From the NCBI GenBank assembly GCA_025352435.1, contig JANXTN010000347.1:1-6827 (forward strand): a DNA stretch of 6,827 nt, in the 5' to 3' direction. Shown in pieces: positions 1 through 5,614 of the stretch. The position numbers and the translations under genes were made by a program. The notes under the pieces are model-generated. The model made no database searches. It saw nothing but the letters and a program-made list of their open reading frames with translations, and had not been told where the DNA came from. Within the stretch, counting starts at the first letter, position 1. Each line of letters starts with the position of its first letter. The stretch is from Ferruginibacter sp. GTDB taxonomy: Bacteria > Bacteroidota > Bacteroidia > Chitinophagales > Chitinophagaceae.

Positions 1-26
1 ACTCGGAATTGTCCTTTGTTCATCAT
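1..26 (-). CDS. Probable transposase N-terminus (partial, first 8 codons)
   Basis: From the ATG at 26-24 the minus strand reads Met-Met-Asn-Lys-Gly-Gln-Phe-Arg and then leaves the window. A second ATG follows at once (23-21), so the true start is ambiguous by one codon. The only support for this being a transposase (OrfA-like) is its position just inside the putative IS end; eight residues are too few to recognise a family. An inverted repeat (27-50) lies directly before the start codon, which may limit translation of read-through transcripts. Confidence 0.35.
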
Positions 27-67
27 GGTGACACTGTTTTGGTGTCAACCTATTTTAGGACTATTCA
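1..67 (-). mobile_element. Left end of an insertion sequence (IS3-like), running off the window
   Basis: Read on the minus strand, position 67 begins TGAATAGTCCTAAAATAGG and continues TTGACAC. That is the style of terminal inverted repeat found in IS3-type elements, which start with TG and often carry an AAnAGGTTGACAC-like core. An ATG follows about 41 nt in, a normal distance from an IS left end to the first transposase frame. The outer edge would be position 67, so any 3-4 bp target duplication should start at 68 (aac or aact). The opposite end and nearly all of the transposase lie outside the window. Family assignment rests on recall of end sequences and is uncertain; that this is an IS end at all is moderately supported. 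Confidence 0.5.
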
Positions 68-82
68 AACTCATTGATAAAT

Positions 83-119
83 AAAAAAAGCATACCACAT
101 TAGTATGATATGCTTTTTT
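83..119 (-). terminator. Rho-independent terminator of tRNA-Ser (usable on both strands)
   Basis: On the minus strand GCATATCAT-A pairs with T-GTGGTATGC over ten pairs, including G-T wobbles, around a four-base loop (stem-loop 90-113), followed by seven T (89-83). On the plus strand the same stem is followed by six T (114-119), so it could also stop transcription leaving the IS. The stem begins 8 nt after the mature tRNA 3' end, leaving a very short trailer. Confidence 0.88.
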
Positions 120-120
120 G

Positions 121-207
121 CAGAGAGGAAGGGATTCGAACCCTCGATGCAGTTTCCCGCATACACACTTTCCAGGCGTGCTCCTTCAACCACTCGGACA
201 CCTCTCT
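121..207 (-). tRNA. tRNA-Ser (anticodon GGA)
   Basis: This 87-nt class II tRNA reads serine codons UCC and UCU. The acceptor stem pairs AGAGAGG (207-201) with CCTCTCT (128-122), with G as discriminator at 121. The T arm is GAGGG-TTCGAAT-CCCTT. The anticodon stem CACGC/GTGTG encloses CT-GGA-AA, with the anticodon at 173-171. The long variable arm (162-147) is a six-pair stem capped by a GAAA tetraloop, which is characteristic of tRNA-Ser. CCA is not encoded: the base after the discriminator is C, followed by A-rich terminator sequence, so the CCA-adding enzyme must complete it. The gene lies 73 nt downstream of tatD on the same strand and could share its transcript or use its own promoter near 261-268. 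Confidence 0.97.
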
Positions 208-212
208 GTTTC

Positions 213-239
213 TTGTAATTTTTAGAACTGCAATTACAA
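213..239. repeat. Perfect 8-bp inverted repeat between tatD and tRNA-Ser
   Basis: TTGTAATT (213-220) and AATTACAA (232-239) are exact reverse complements separated by 11 nt. In the minus direction the hairpin would lie after the tatD stop and before the tRNA 5' end. It has no T-run after it, so it is not a standard terminator. It may be a processing or mRNA 3'-end structure, or a chance AT-rich repeat. Confidence 0.35.
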
Positions 240-260
240 AAGTGAAATTTTTAATGGCGG

Positions 261-268
261 CAAAAATA
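261..268 (-). promoter_or_regulatory. Candidate -7 box upstream of tRNA-Ser
   Basis: The minus strand reads TATTTTTG, a full match to the Bacteroidota -7 consensus TAnnTTTG, 53 nt before the tRNA 5' end. No good TTTG element is visible about 19 nt further upstream, and AT-rich sequence gives many such matches. A second, poorer candidate (CACTTTTG, 244-237) is closer to the tRNA. Confidence 0.3.
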
Positions 269-280
269 CATCTTCAATAT

Positions 281-1042
281 TTATACTCCGAATATTTTTT
301 CAGCGTTTGTAGTCGTAATATCTTTTACTTCACTTTCACTTATTCCTTTTACAATAGCCAGTTTTTCTACAACATATTTTAAATAACTGCTTTCATTTCG
401 TTTGCCTCGCATAGGCACAGGTGTTAAGTATGGCGCATCGGTTTCGAGCACAATATGTTTCATGTTCACCGCTTTTAAAACCTCTGGTAGACCTGCATTT
501 TTGTATGTAACGACTCCTCCAATACCCAAATAAAAATCCATATCAGTGATTTGATTGGCTTCATGTAAACTTCCACCAAAGCAATGAAAAATTCCTGTTA
601 GACCTTTTGGGGAATATTTTTTTACCACATCAATCGTTTGCTGCGTAGCATTGCGAGTATGCAATATCAGTGGCAGTTTATAAGTCAATGCATATTCTAT
701 TTGCATTTCTAATGCTAGGTATTGCTCTTTTACAAAAGTTTTATCCCAATAGAAGTCGAGTCCGGTTTCACCAATACCTATAAAATTTCTTTGCTGCAAC
801 AACTGTTCTACTTGGTGCAGTTCCTCTTTATAATTTTCTTTCACGGAGCAAGGATGCAAACCCGCCATTGAAAAGCATTTATCAGGAAATAAGTTTTCAA
901 TCGTATTCATTCTTTCCGTAAAACTCGAATCAATAGCAGGCAGATAGAACTTTGTAACTCCTTCCTCAGAAGCACGTGCTATCACAAGTCCTATATCTTC
1001 TTCATACTCACTACTGTATAAGTGACAATGGGTATCTATCAT
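281..1042 (-). CDS. TatD family metal-dependent hydrolase
   Basis: A 253-residue protein, the usual length for TatD-type enzymes, which are TIM-barrel amidohydrolase-fold metallo-enzymes with DNase or exonuclease activity in characterised members. The metal-site pattern is complete: His5-x-His7 in the opening DTHCHL, Glu92 in GETGLD, His128 in LHTR, His153 in FHCF and Asp202 in ETDAPYL. GLHP (61-64) is also typical. No signal peptide is present, so it should be cytoplasmic. The start places DTHCHL at residue 3, as normal for the family, and a possible -7 box lies 17 nt upstream. It sits between the deacetylase and tRNA-Ser on the same strand. The deacetylase has its own terminator 87 nt before this start, so co-transcription with it is unlikely. 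The physiological substrate (DNA repair, RNA or other quality control) cannot be read from sequence. The family call is very secure. Confidence 0.95.
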   Translation of the reverse strand: MIDTHCHLYSSEYEEDIGLVIARASEEGVTKFYLPAIDSSFTERMNTIENLFPDKCFSMAGLHPCSVKENYKEELHQVEQLLQQRNFIGIGETGLDFYWDKTFVKEQYLALEMQIEYALTYKLPLILHTRNATQQTIDVVKKYSPKGLTGIFHCFGGSLHEANQITDMDFYLGIGGVVTYKNAGLPEVLKAVNMKHIVLETDAPYLTPVPMRGKRNESSYLKYVVEKLAIVKGISESEVKDITTTNAEKIFGV

Positions 1043-1059
1043 AAAATAATTTAAAAGAA

Positions 1060-1067
1060 TAAATATA
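1060..1067 (-). promoter_or_regulatory. Candidate -7 box for the TatD gene
   Basis: TATATTTA on the minus strand differs from TAnnTTTG at the last base and would give a leader of roughly 12 nt before the ATG at 1042. No TTTG element is visible at the expected distance, so support is weak. Confidence 0.3.
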
Positions 1068-1128
1068 ATATTATTGTTGTTTGTAATATCTATCGTACTT
1101 TGAGTACAGTTTTCATAGGGTACGGATT

Positions 1129-1157
1129 AAAAAGGGCTTGGGTTTCTACCCGAGCCC
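1129..1157 (-). terminator. Rho-independent terminator of the polysaccharide deacetylase gene
   Basis: On the minus strand GGGCTCGGGT (1157-1148) pairs with ACCCAAGCCC (1143-1134), ten pairs with one G-T wobble around an AGAA loop, followed by five T (1133-1129). The hairpin starts 30 nt after the deacetylase stop codon. On the plus strand it is followed only by the weaker tract ATTTGTTTTTT. Confidence 0.88.
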
Positions 1158-1187
1158 ATTTGTTTTTTAATTGAAGCTTTATAAATG

Positions 1188-1811
1188 TTATGGTAATTTT
1201 TTAAACCGATATCCTTGGTCGGAAAATAATTTTAAAATTTTTGGTAGAGCGTACATCAGTTTTTCAGCAGCCTTCTCGCTATCATGAAACACGATTATGC
1301 TGCCATTAGAAATCTTAAATACAACATTTTCCAAACATCTTTTGGGAGTAATGGATTTATCAAAATCTCCACTTAACAACGTCCACATTACAATTCTATA
1401 AGGCCTATTTACTGATGTAATTGCTTTTGCCTGAAATGCTTTTATCCGTCCATACGGTGGTCTGAACAAATTACTTTTTATAGATTTAGAAGCCTCTAAA
1501 ATATCTTGGACATAAGCCTTATCATTTGTTTTATATCCATTTAAATGCTGTTGTGTATGGTTTCCAACAGCATGACCTTCGGCAATAATGCGCTCATATA
1601 CCTCCGGTTGTTTGATTACATTGTTGCCTATACAAAAAAAAGTTGCCTCTGCATTGTACTTTTTTAATTCATCTAATACGAAACCAGTAATTTCTTCATG
1701 CGGACCATCATCAAACGTTAGATATATTTCTTTTTTCGCCCCATCCATTTCCCAAAGTCTGTTAGGATATAAATATTGTAACCACTTTGGGGTTTTCACA
1801 AAATAAAACAT
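1188..1811 (-). CDS. Polysaccharide deacetylase (NodB/CE4 family)
   Basis: A 207-residue protein made almost entirely of one NodB-homology (CE4) domain. Such enzymes remove N- or O-acetyl groups from polysaccharides such as peptidoglycan, chitin oligomers or exopolysaccharide using a bound divalent metal. Visible motifs: TFDDGPH (32-38), with Asp34 as presumed base and Asp35 as metal ligand; HTQQH (85-89), supplying His85 and His89; RPPYG (117-121); a motif-4 region MWTLLSGDFD (142-151); and VFHDS (174-178), with His176 as presumed acid. No signal peptide or clear membrane segment is visible despite an aromatic-rich N-terminus, so export is unproven. The start is supported by the FDDG motif lying about 30 residues in, as in similar small Bacteroidota homologues. 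The gene has its own terminator and is divergent from gltX across a 111-bp gap. The substrate is unknown. Confidence 0.93.
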   Translation of the reverse strand: MFYFVKTPKWLQYLYPNRLWEMDGAKKEIYLTFDDGPHEEITGFVLDELKKYNAEATFFCIGNNVIKQPEVYERIIAEGHAVGNHTQQHLNGYKTNDKAYVQDILEASKSIKSNLFRPPYGRIKAFQAKAITSVNRPYRIVMWTLLSGDFDKSITPKRCLENVVFKISNGSIIVFHDSEKAAEKLMYALPKILKLFSDQGYRFKKLP

Positions 1812-1815
1812 ATTG

Positions 1816-1844
1816 CAAAATTAATCTTTACCTAGCATTAAAAA
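1816..1844 (-). promoter_or_regulatory. Candidate promoter of the deacetylase gene, abutting its start codon
   Basis: The minus strand carries TAATTTTG (1823-1816), an exact match to TAnnTTTG, only 4 nt before the ATG at 1811. A T-rich TTTT (1844-1841) lies 17 nt upstream as a weak -33 element. If real, transcription would begin at or very near the start codon. Confidence 0.45.
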
Positions 1845-1885
1845 ATTAACGCATCACTTTCTATCTGTAACATTTTACAACAAAA

Positions 1886-1916
1886 TTTTAGAACCCTTTT
1901 CCAAATAGTATCTTTA
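1886..1916 (+). promoter_or_regulatory. Candidate gltX promoter, abutting the start codon
   Basis: TTTT (1886-1889), a 19-nt spacer and TATCTTTA (1909-1916) match the Bacteroidota TTTG-N19-TAnnTTTG layout with one mismatch in each box. Only 6 nt separate the -7 box from the gltX ATG at 1923, so the predicted message would be nearly or fully leaderless. No Shine-Dalgarno sequence is present. Confidence 0.5.
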
Positions 1917-1922
1917 CAAGCT

Positions 1923-3449
1923 ATGAGTAAAGTAAGAGTACGATTTGCCCCAAGCCCCACGGGAGGCTTACATCTTGGTGGTGTAAGGACAGTTTTATAT
2001 AACTATTTGTTTGCTAAAAAACATGGTGGCGATTTTATAGTAAGAGTGGAAGATACTGACCAGTCAAGGTTTGTAGAAGGTGCAGAAGAATATATTTTTG
2101 ATTGCTTGAAATGGTGTGGGATTGAAGCTGATGAAAGTGTTGTGAAAGGTGGTGCTTATGCGCCTTATCGCCAAAGCGAAAGAAAAGATTTGTACAAAGC
2201 ATATGCAGAAAAACTGGTTGTTGATGGGCATGCTTATTACGCTTTTGATACCCCGGAAGAAATAGAAGGTATGCGTGTGCAGCGGAAAGCAGCAGGCAGT
2301 GGAAGCTTACAATACGATGCGGGTATAAGAATGAAGATGAACAATTCTTTGCGCCTTTTGCCTGACGAAACTGCAGCGTTGATTGCCTCTGGCAAACCTT
2401 ATGTTATTAGAATAAAAGTAGAAGACAACAGCAGTGTTGCTTTTACTGATATGATACGAGGCGAAATAACTTTTGATACAAATAATGTAGATGATAAGGT
2501 TTTAGTAAAAGCAGATGGAATGCCCACTTATCATTTGGCTGTAGTAGTTGATGATTTTTTAATGAAGATCACACATGCGTTTCGTGGGGAAGAATGGTTG
2601 CCAAGTGCACCCGTACATATTTTACTCTGGAAACATTTATTTGGAATTGAGCACATGCCACAATGGGCGCATTTACCTCTAATTTTAAAACCTGATGGTA
2701 ATGGAAAACTAAGCAAAAGAGATGGTGACAGGCTTGGCTTTCCCGTTTACGCAATGGACTGGACCGACCCTAAAACAAATGAAGTAACAAAGGGTTTTAA
2801 GGAGCTCGGTTTTTTACCTGAAGCATTTTTAAATATGCTTGCTATGCTTGGCTGGAACCCCGGAACCGAACAGGAAGTATTTACAATGGAAGAAATGATG
2901 GAAGCTTTTAGCATGGATCGTGTACACAAAGGCGGGGCAAAATTTGATTTTGAAAAAGCAAAATGGTTCAACCACCAGTGGTTACAAAAGTTGTCCGTTG
3001 TGAGTTACGGATTACGGGTAAAAGCAATTCTTGAAGACAAAGGAATAGTTATAACAGACGATGTATATTTTGAAAAAGTTCTAGATCTTGTAAAAGAAAG
3101 ATGCACATTGTTGACTGATTTTTATGAGCAGGCAGGTTACTTTTTTAAAGCTCCTACAACATGGGATGAAGCGGCGGTGAAACCAAAATGGAACGAAAGT
3201 AAAAATGATTTCTTTATTTCATTTATTAAAAAATTAAAAGAAGAAGTAGATTTTTCTGCAGAGAAAATAGAAATAGTTTTTAAAGAATTAGCTACGGAAA
3301 AAAATATAAAACCTGGTGAATTACAACTACCGATGCGAGTAATGTTGGTTGGTGCAAAATTTGGACCGGGTGTTTTTGAAATAGCAACAATCATTGGAAA
3401 ACATGCTACTATTGAACGAATAGAAAGGGCGTTGGATATTTTTAAATAG
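1923..3449 (+). CDS. gltX: Glutamate--tRNA ligase (GluRS)
   Basis: A 508-residue class I aminoacyl-tRNA synthetase that charges tRNA-Glu with glutamate using ATP. The N-terminal Rossmann domain has the HIGH-type signature as HLGG (17-20) within APSPTG..HLGGVRT, and RVEDTD (41-46). The second signature KLSKR is at 262-266. The tRNA-binding region includes GEEWLPSAP (222-230), and the C-terminal helical anticodon-binding part contains WFNHQWL and ends with an LPMRVMLVG segment. The cysteines that bind zinc in the E. coli enzyme are not present near residue 105, where YYAFDT stands instead. About 30 residues separate KLSKR from the conserved FLPEAFLN, roughly 17 more than I recall in the E. coli protein. 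The gene is cytoplasmic, probably monocistronic, and divergent from the deacetylase. Whether it also charges tRNA-Gln cannot be judged here. Confidence 0.98.
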   Translation: MSKVRVRFAPSPTGGLHLGGVRTVLYNYLFAKKHGGDFIVRVEDTDQSRFVEGAEEYIFDCLKWCGIEADESVVKGGAYAPYRQSERKDLYKAYAEKLVVDGHAYYAFDTPEEIEGMRVQRKAAGSGSLQYDAGIRMKMNNSLRLLPDETAALIASGKPYVIRIKVEDNSSVAFTDMIRGEITFDTNNVDDKVLVKADGMPTYHLAVVVDDFLMKITHAFRGEEWLPSAPVHILLWKHLFGIEHMPQWAHLPLILKPDGNGKLSKRDGDRLGFPVYAMDWTDPKTNEVTKGFKELGFLPEAFLNMLAMLGWNPGTEQEVFTMEEMMEAFSMDRVHKGGAKFDFEKAKWFNHQWLQKLSVVSYGLRVKAILEDKGIVITDDVYFEKVLDLVKERCTLLTDFYEQAGYFFKAPTTWDEAAVKPKWNESKNDFFISFIKKLKEEVDFSAEKIEIVFKELATEKNIKPGELQLPMRVMLVGAKFGPGVFEIATIIGKHATIERIERALDIFK

Positions 3450-3497
3450 TTGTTTAAGCCAATGTCTTCAGCGTAAACAGAAACACATAATTTCAAG

Positions 3498-3505
3498 TAC
3501 TTTTA
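3498..3505 (+). promoter_or_regulatory. Candidate -7 box for the B12-binding protein gene
   Basis: TACTTTTA is one base from TAnnTTTG and would place transcription start near 3510, giving a leader of about 16 nt. No TTTG lies at the expected -33 position. The gap from gltX is 76 bp and holds no terminator, so read-through from gltX is an equally good explanation for expression. Confidence 0.25.
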
Positions 3506-3525
3506 CAATACATAAAAATTTGGGT

Positions 3526-3945
3526 GTGAGCAAAATATTAAACAGACCGGTAAGGGTATTGGTAGCTAAAGTTGGATTAGATGGACATGACAGAGGAGCG
3601 AAAGTTATAGCGACCGCATTAAGAGATGCAGGTATGGAAGTGATTTATACAGGTCTGCGCCAAACCCCTGAAATGGTTGTGAATGCTGCATTACAGGAAG
3701 ATGTGGATGCCATTGGGGTAAGTATTTTAAGCGGTGCGCATATGACTGTTTTTCCAAAAATAATGACCTTGCTTAAAGAGAAAGGTATGAATGATGTACT
3801 TCTCACAGGCGGAGGAATCATTCCTGAAGATGATGTAAAAACACTTAATGAAATGGGTACAGGAAAATTATTTCCTCCCGGCACTACATTCGGCGAAATA
3901 TCAGATTATATAAAAACCTGGGTTGCGGAGAATAGAGATTTTTAA
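3526..3945 (+). CDS. Stand-alone cobalamin-binding protein, acyl-CoA mutase small-subunit type
   Basis: A 139-residue protein consisting only of the B12-binding Rossmann-like domain found at the C-terminus of methylmalonyl-CoA mutase. The base-off/His-on signature DxHxxG is intact as DGHDRG, with Asp19, His21 (cobalt ligand) and Gly24 counted from the GTG. It is followed by SILSG (66-70), TGGG (94-97) and FPPGT (116-120), which shape the nucleotide-tail pocket. Known stand-alone relatives are small subunits of isobutyryl-CoA and 2-hydroxyisobutyryl-CoA mutases and the separate small subunit of some methylmalonyl-CoA mutases. The catalytic large subunit is not in this window, so the substrate is unknown. 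There is no ATG: GTG at 3526 gives MSKILNRP, which fits the family best, and TTG at 3520 would add two residues. It follows gltX by 76 bp. A downstream enoyl-CoA hydratase gene hints loosely at acyl-CoA metabolism. Confidence 0.88.
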   Translation: MSKILNRPVRVLVAKVGLDGHDRGAKVIATALRDAGMEVIYTGLRQTPEMVVNAALQEDVDAIGVSILSGAHMTVFPKIMTLLKEKGMNDVLLTGGGIIPEDDVKTLNEMGTGKLFPPGTTFGEISDYIKTWVAENRDF

Positions 3946-3949
3946 GGAC

Positions 3950-4000
3950 CCCTCCTATCCTCCCGAAGGGGAGGAAATCTTGGAGACCTTAGCGAAGATT
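3950..4000. repeat. GC-rich hairpin pair in a convergent gap (repeat-like)
   Basis: The 128-bp gap between the convergent B12-protein and TRIC genes opens with ACCCCTCC, then an exact 7-bp hairpin: TCCTCCC (3958-3964), GAAG loop, GGGAGGA (3969-3975). A second inverted repeat follows directly: AATCTT (3976-3981) with AAGATT (3995-4000). The GC-rich block stands out from its AT-rich surroundings and resembles short intergenic repeats I recall from Bacteroidota genomes. There is no T-run on either strand, so it is not a canonical terminator, though it could stabilise or end both converging messages. The rest of the gap (4001-4073) shows nothing recognisable. Confidence 0.6.
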
Positions 4001-4073
4001 GACTTAATACTCCATTTGTTATTAAAGATTATAGTTGAAATATAAACCCCAACCTTTAACTTGTAATCCTCAA

Positions 4074-4676
4074 CTAGATATTCGGAAGTTCCAGCCTGTT
4101 TCGCTTAGAATAAATTCTTATTATCAATACCATTAAAACACAAGCCAAAAGATTCACATTTTTATTGATGTTGGTATTTTGCAACAGCAAATAAAAGCCA
4201 CCGCCAATTGCACAGGCCGTTGCATAGAGTTCTCCTTTTTTAAAAAGATTTGGTACATCATTGCAAAAAATATCAGCAATTAAGCCACCAAAGGTTGCTG
4301 AAATTACACCCATGATAAGTGCGTATGCATCATTCACACCATTCCGTTGTGCCACTTCAATACCGGCGGCGGTAAATAATCCAATACCAAGAGCATCGGT
4401 AAAAAAGATAGTTTTACTAAATTTATTTACGCCTTCCTTCAACAAAAAAGTGATGATTACTCCTGCAAAAACTAAACCCAAAGCAAAGTAATCGTTTATC
4501 CAGTTAACCGGTTTTACACCGATCAATAAATCTCTGATAGTGCCGCCCCCATAAGCTGTTGCAAACGCTACCACAAGCCCTCCAAAAATATCCATCTTAA
4601 ATTTTCTTGCTTTTAATGCACCGGTAAGAGCAAAAACAAAAGTACCGGAGTAGGTGATGATATTTAGCAGCGTCAT
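4074..4676 (-). CDS. TRIC/UPF0126 (YicG-like) cation channel family membrane protein
   Basis: A 200-residue, strongly hydrophobic inner-membrane protein with about seven predicted membrane segments, the family's usual size and shape. Members are built from two three-helix repeats plus a last helix, and prokaryotic TRIC proteins form trimeric monovalent-cation channels. The first repeat has the family signature AYGGGTIRD (41-49) followed by Pro56. The second repeat aligns as ATFGGLIAD (127-135) with Pro142, so the first glycine is Phe129 and the arginine is Ala134. FFTDALGIGLF (91-101) and ELYATAC (149-155) are also familiar family segments. The N-terminus goes straight into the first membrane helix, supporting the ATG at 4676. 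A -7-like box lies 4 nt upstream. It converges with the B12-protein gene and diverges from the enoyl-CoA hydratase, so it is probably monocistronic. The transported ion and physiological role are not known from sequence. Confidence 0.9.
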   Translation of the reverse strand: MTLLNIITYSGTFVFALTGALKARKFKMDIFGGLVVAFATAYGGGTIRDLLIGVKPVNWINDYFALGLVFAGVIITFLLKEGVNKFSKTIFFTDALGIGLFTAAGIEVAQRNGVNDAYALIMGVISATFGGLIADIFCNDVPNLFKKGELYATACAIGGGFYLLLQNTNINKNVNLLACVLMVLIIRIYSKRNRLELPNI

Positions 4677-4680
4677 GCGG

Positions 4681-4688
4681 TAAAGTTA
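4681..4688 (-). promoter_or_regulatory. Candidate -7 box abutting the TRIC gene start
   Basis: TAACTTTA on the minus strand is one base from TAnnTTTG and ends 4 nt before the ATG at 4676. No clear TTTG element is seen about 19 nt upstream. The spacing repeats that seen for the deacetylase gene and again suggests a leaderless or near-leaderless message. Confidence 0.35.
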
Positions 4689-4790
4689 TCCTATTCACCA
4701 CAGAGAAATGAGTGATAGGCTTTTCGTAGAGTGACTATACAATGAACGCCAAGCATGAATATGCACTTAATTCTTAGTTCCTAAATGCCT

Positions 4791-4798
4791 TATCTTCG
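4791..4798 (+). promoter_or_regulatory. Candidate -7 box for the enoyl-CoA hydratase gene
   Basis: TATCTTCG differs from TAnnTTTG at one position and would give a short A-rich leader of about 14 nt before the ATG at 4817. No -33 element is recognisable. The rest of the 140-bp divergent gap (4677-4816) holds no other clear signal. Confidence 0.35.
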
Positions 4799-4816
4799 AA
4801 ACATAAAATCTATAAA

Positions 4817-5614
4817 ATGACTTTTGAAACTTTACTTTTTGAAATTGAAAATGGTACTGCAGTTATAACAGTAAACCGTCCTGAAAAAATGAATGCATTG
4901 AACAAAGATGTATTTACAGATTTAGATGATGCAATAAGTGAAGTATTAAATAATGATGAAATAAAGACCGCATTAATAACCGGTGCAGGACCAAAATCTT
5001 TTGTAGCCGGTGCAGATATTAGTGAATTTGGAGGATTGGATTTAGCTGAGGCGATGGCTTTATCAAAAAGAGGACAGGATATTTTTTTAAAAATTGAAAA
5101 TAGCCCCAAGCCGATTGTTGCAGCGGTGAATGGATTTGCATTAGGAGGTGGTTGCGAGCTGGCAATGGCTTGTCATTTTCGGCTATGCAGTGACAATGCA
5201 AAATTTGGTCAGCCCGAAGTAAACTTAGGATTGATACCGGGTTATGGGGGAACACAAAGGCTTACACAATTGGTAGGTAAAGGAAAAAGTATGGAGTTGC
5301 AAATGACGGGTTCATTGATTGATGCACTTGAAGCTTTAAGATTGGGTTTAGTGAATCACGTAACAACACCTGAAAATTTGATTGCGAAAACAAAAGAAAT
5401 TTTACAACTCGTACAAACAAAAGCACCAATCGCCGTGGGTAAAATTATAGAGTGCATAAATATTTCCGTTATAAGCGATTCCACTTTTACAGATGGCAAA
5501 ACCGGTTACGAAAAAGAGATAGAAGCATTTGGAGAATGCTTTGGCACTGAGGATATGAAAGAAGGAACGACTGCATTTTTGGAAAAGAGGAAAGCAGTTT
5601 TTGTAGGGCGATAA
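4817..5614 (+). CDS. Enoyl-CoA hydratase/isomerase (crotonase family)
   Basis: A 265-residue single-domain crotonase, the normal length for a soluble enoyl-CoA hydratase, which adds water across the double bond of trans-2-enoyl-CoA in fatty-acid or amino-acid breakdown. The first oxyanion-hole segment is AGADI (64-68) and the second is GGGCE (110-114). The two catalytic glutamates of true hydratases are both present: Glu114, and Glu134 in GQPEVNLGLIPG (131-142). The C-terminal EGTTAFLEKRKAVF (249-262) is typical. Having both glutamates favours a hydratase over an isomerase or decarboxylase, but the chain-length preference cannot be told. The start gives the usual N-terminal beta strand right away, and there is no Shine-Dalgarno sequence. 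The gene stands alone between two minus-strand genes. The B12-binding mutase subunit two genes back may act on related acyl-CoA substrates, but this is only a proximity argument. Confidence 0.93.
   Translation: MTFETLLFEIENGTAVITVNRPEKMNALNKDVFTDLDDAISEVLNNDEIKTALITGAGPKSFVAGADISEFGGLDLAEAMALSKRGQDIFLKIENSPKPIVAAVNGFALGGGCELAMACHFRLCSDNAKFGQPEVNLGLIPGYGGTQRLTQLVGKGKSMELQMTGSLIDALEALRLGLVNHVTTPENLIAKTKEILQLVQTKAPIAVGKIIECINISVISDSTFTDGKTGYEKEIEAFGECFGTEDMKEGTTAFLEKRKAVFVGR

Noticed and set aside
17..22. HLGG in GluRS (residues 17-20; bases about 1971-1982) as a departure from the HIGH motif
   Set aside because: GluRS enzymes commonly carry H-x-G-G in place of HIGH, so this is normal for the family.
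110..382. Open frame on the plus strand starting inside the tRNA terminator
   Set aside because: It crosses the tRNA-Ser gene and the end of tatD on the opposite strand and has no recognisable protein features.
1882..1895. 14-nt exact repeat AAAATTTTAGAACC shared by the gltX (1882-1895) and fumC (6410-6423) upstream regions
   Set aside because: In AT-rich DNA of this length a shared 14-mer is not very unlikely by chance, and its distance to the start codon differs (27 nt versus 0 nt).
3137..3496. 119-codon open frame on the minus strand opposite the gltX 3' end
   Set aside because: It is antisense to the conserved gltX coding sequence, has no family motif and its composition follows from the gltX codons.
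4695..4708. CACCACAGAGAAAT, resembling the ACCACAGAG motif of some dispersed intergenic repeats
   Set aside because: Only about ten bases match, and no second unit or hairpin accompanies it.
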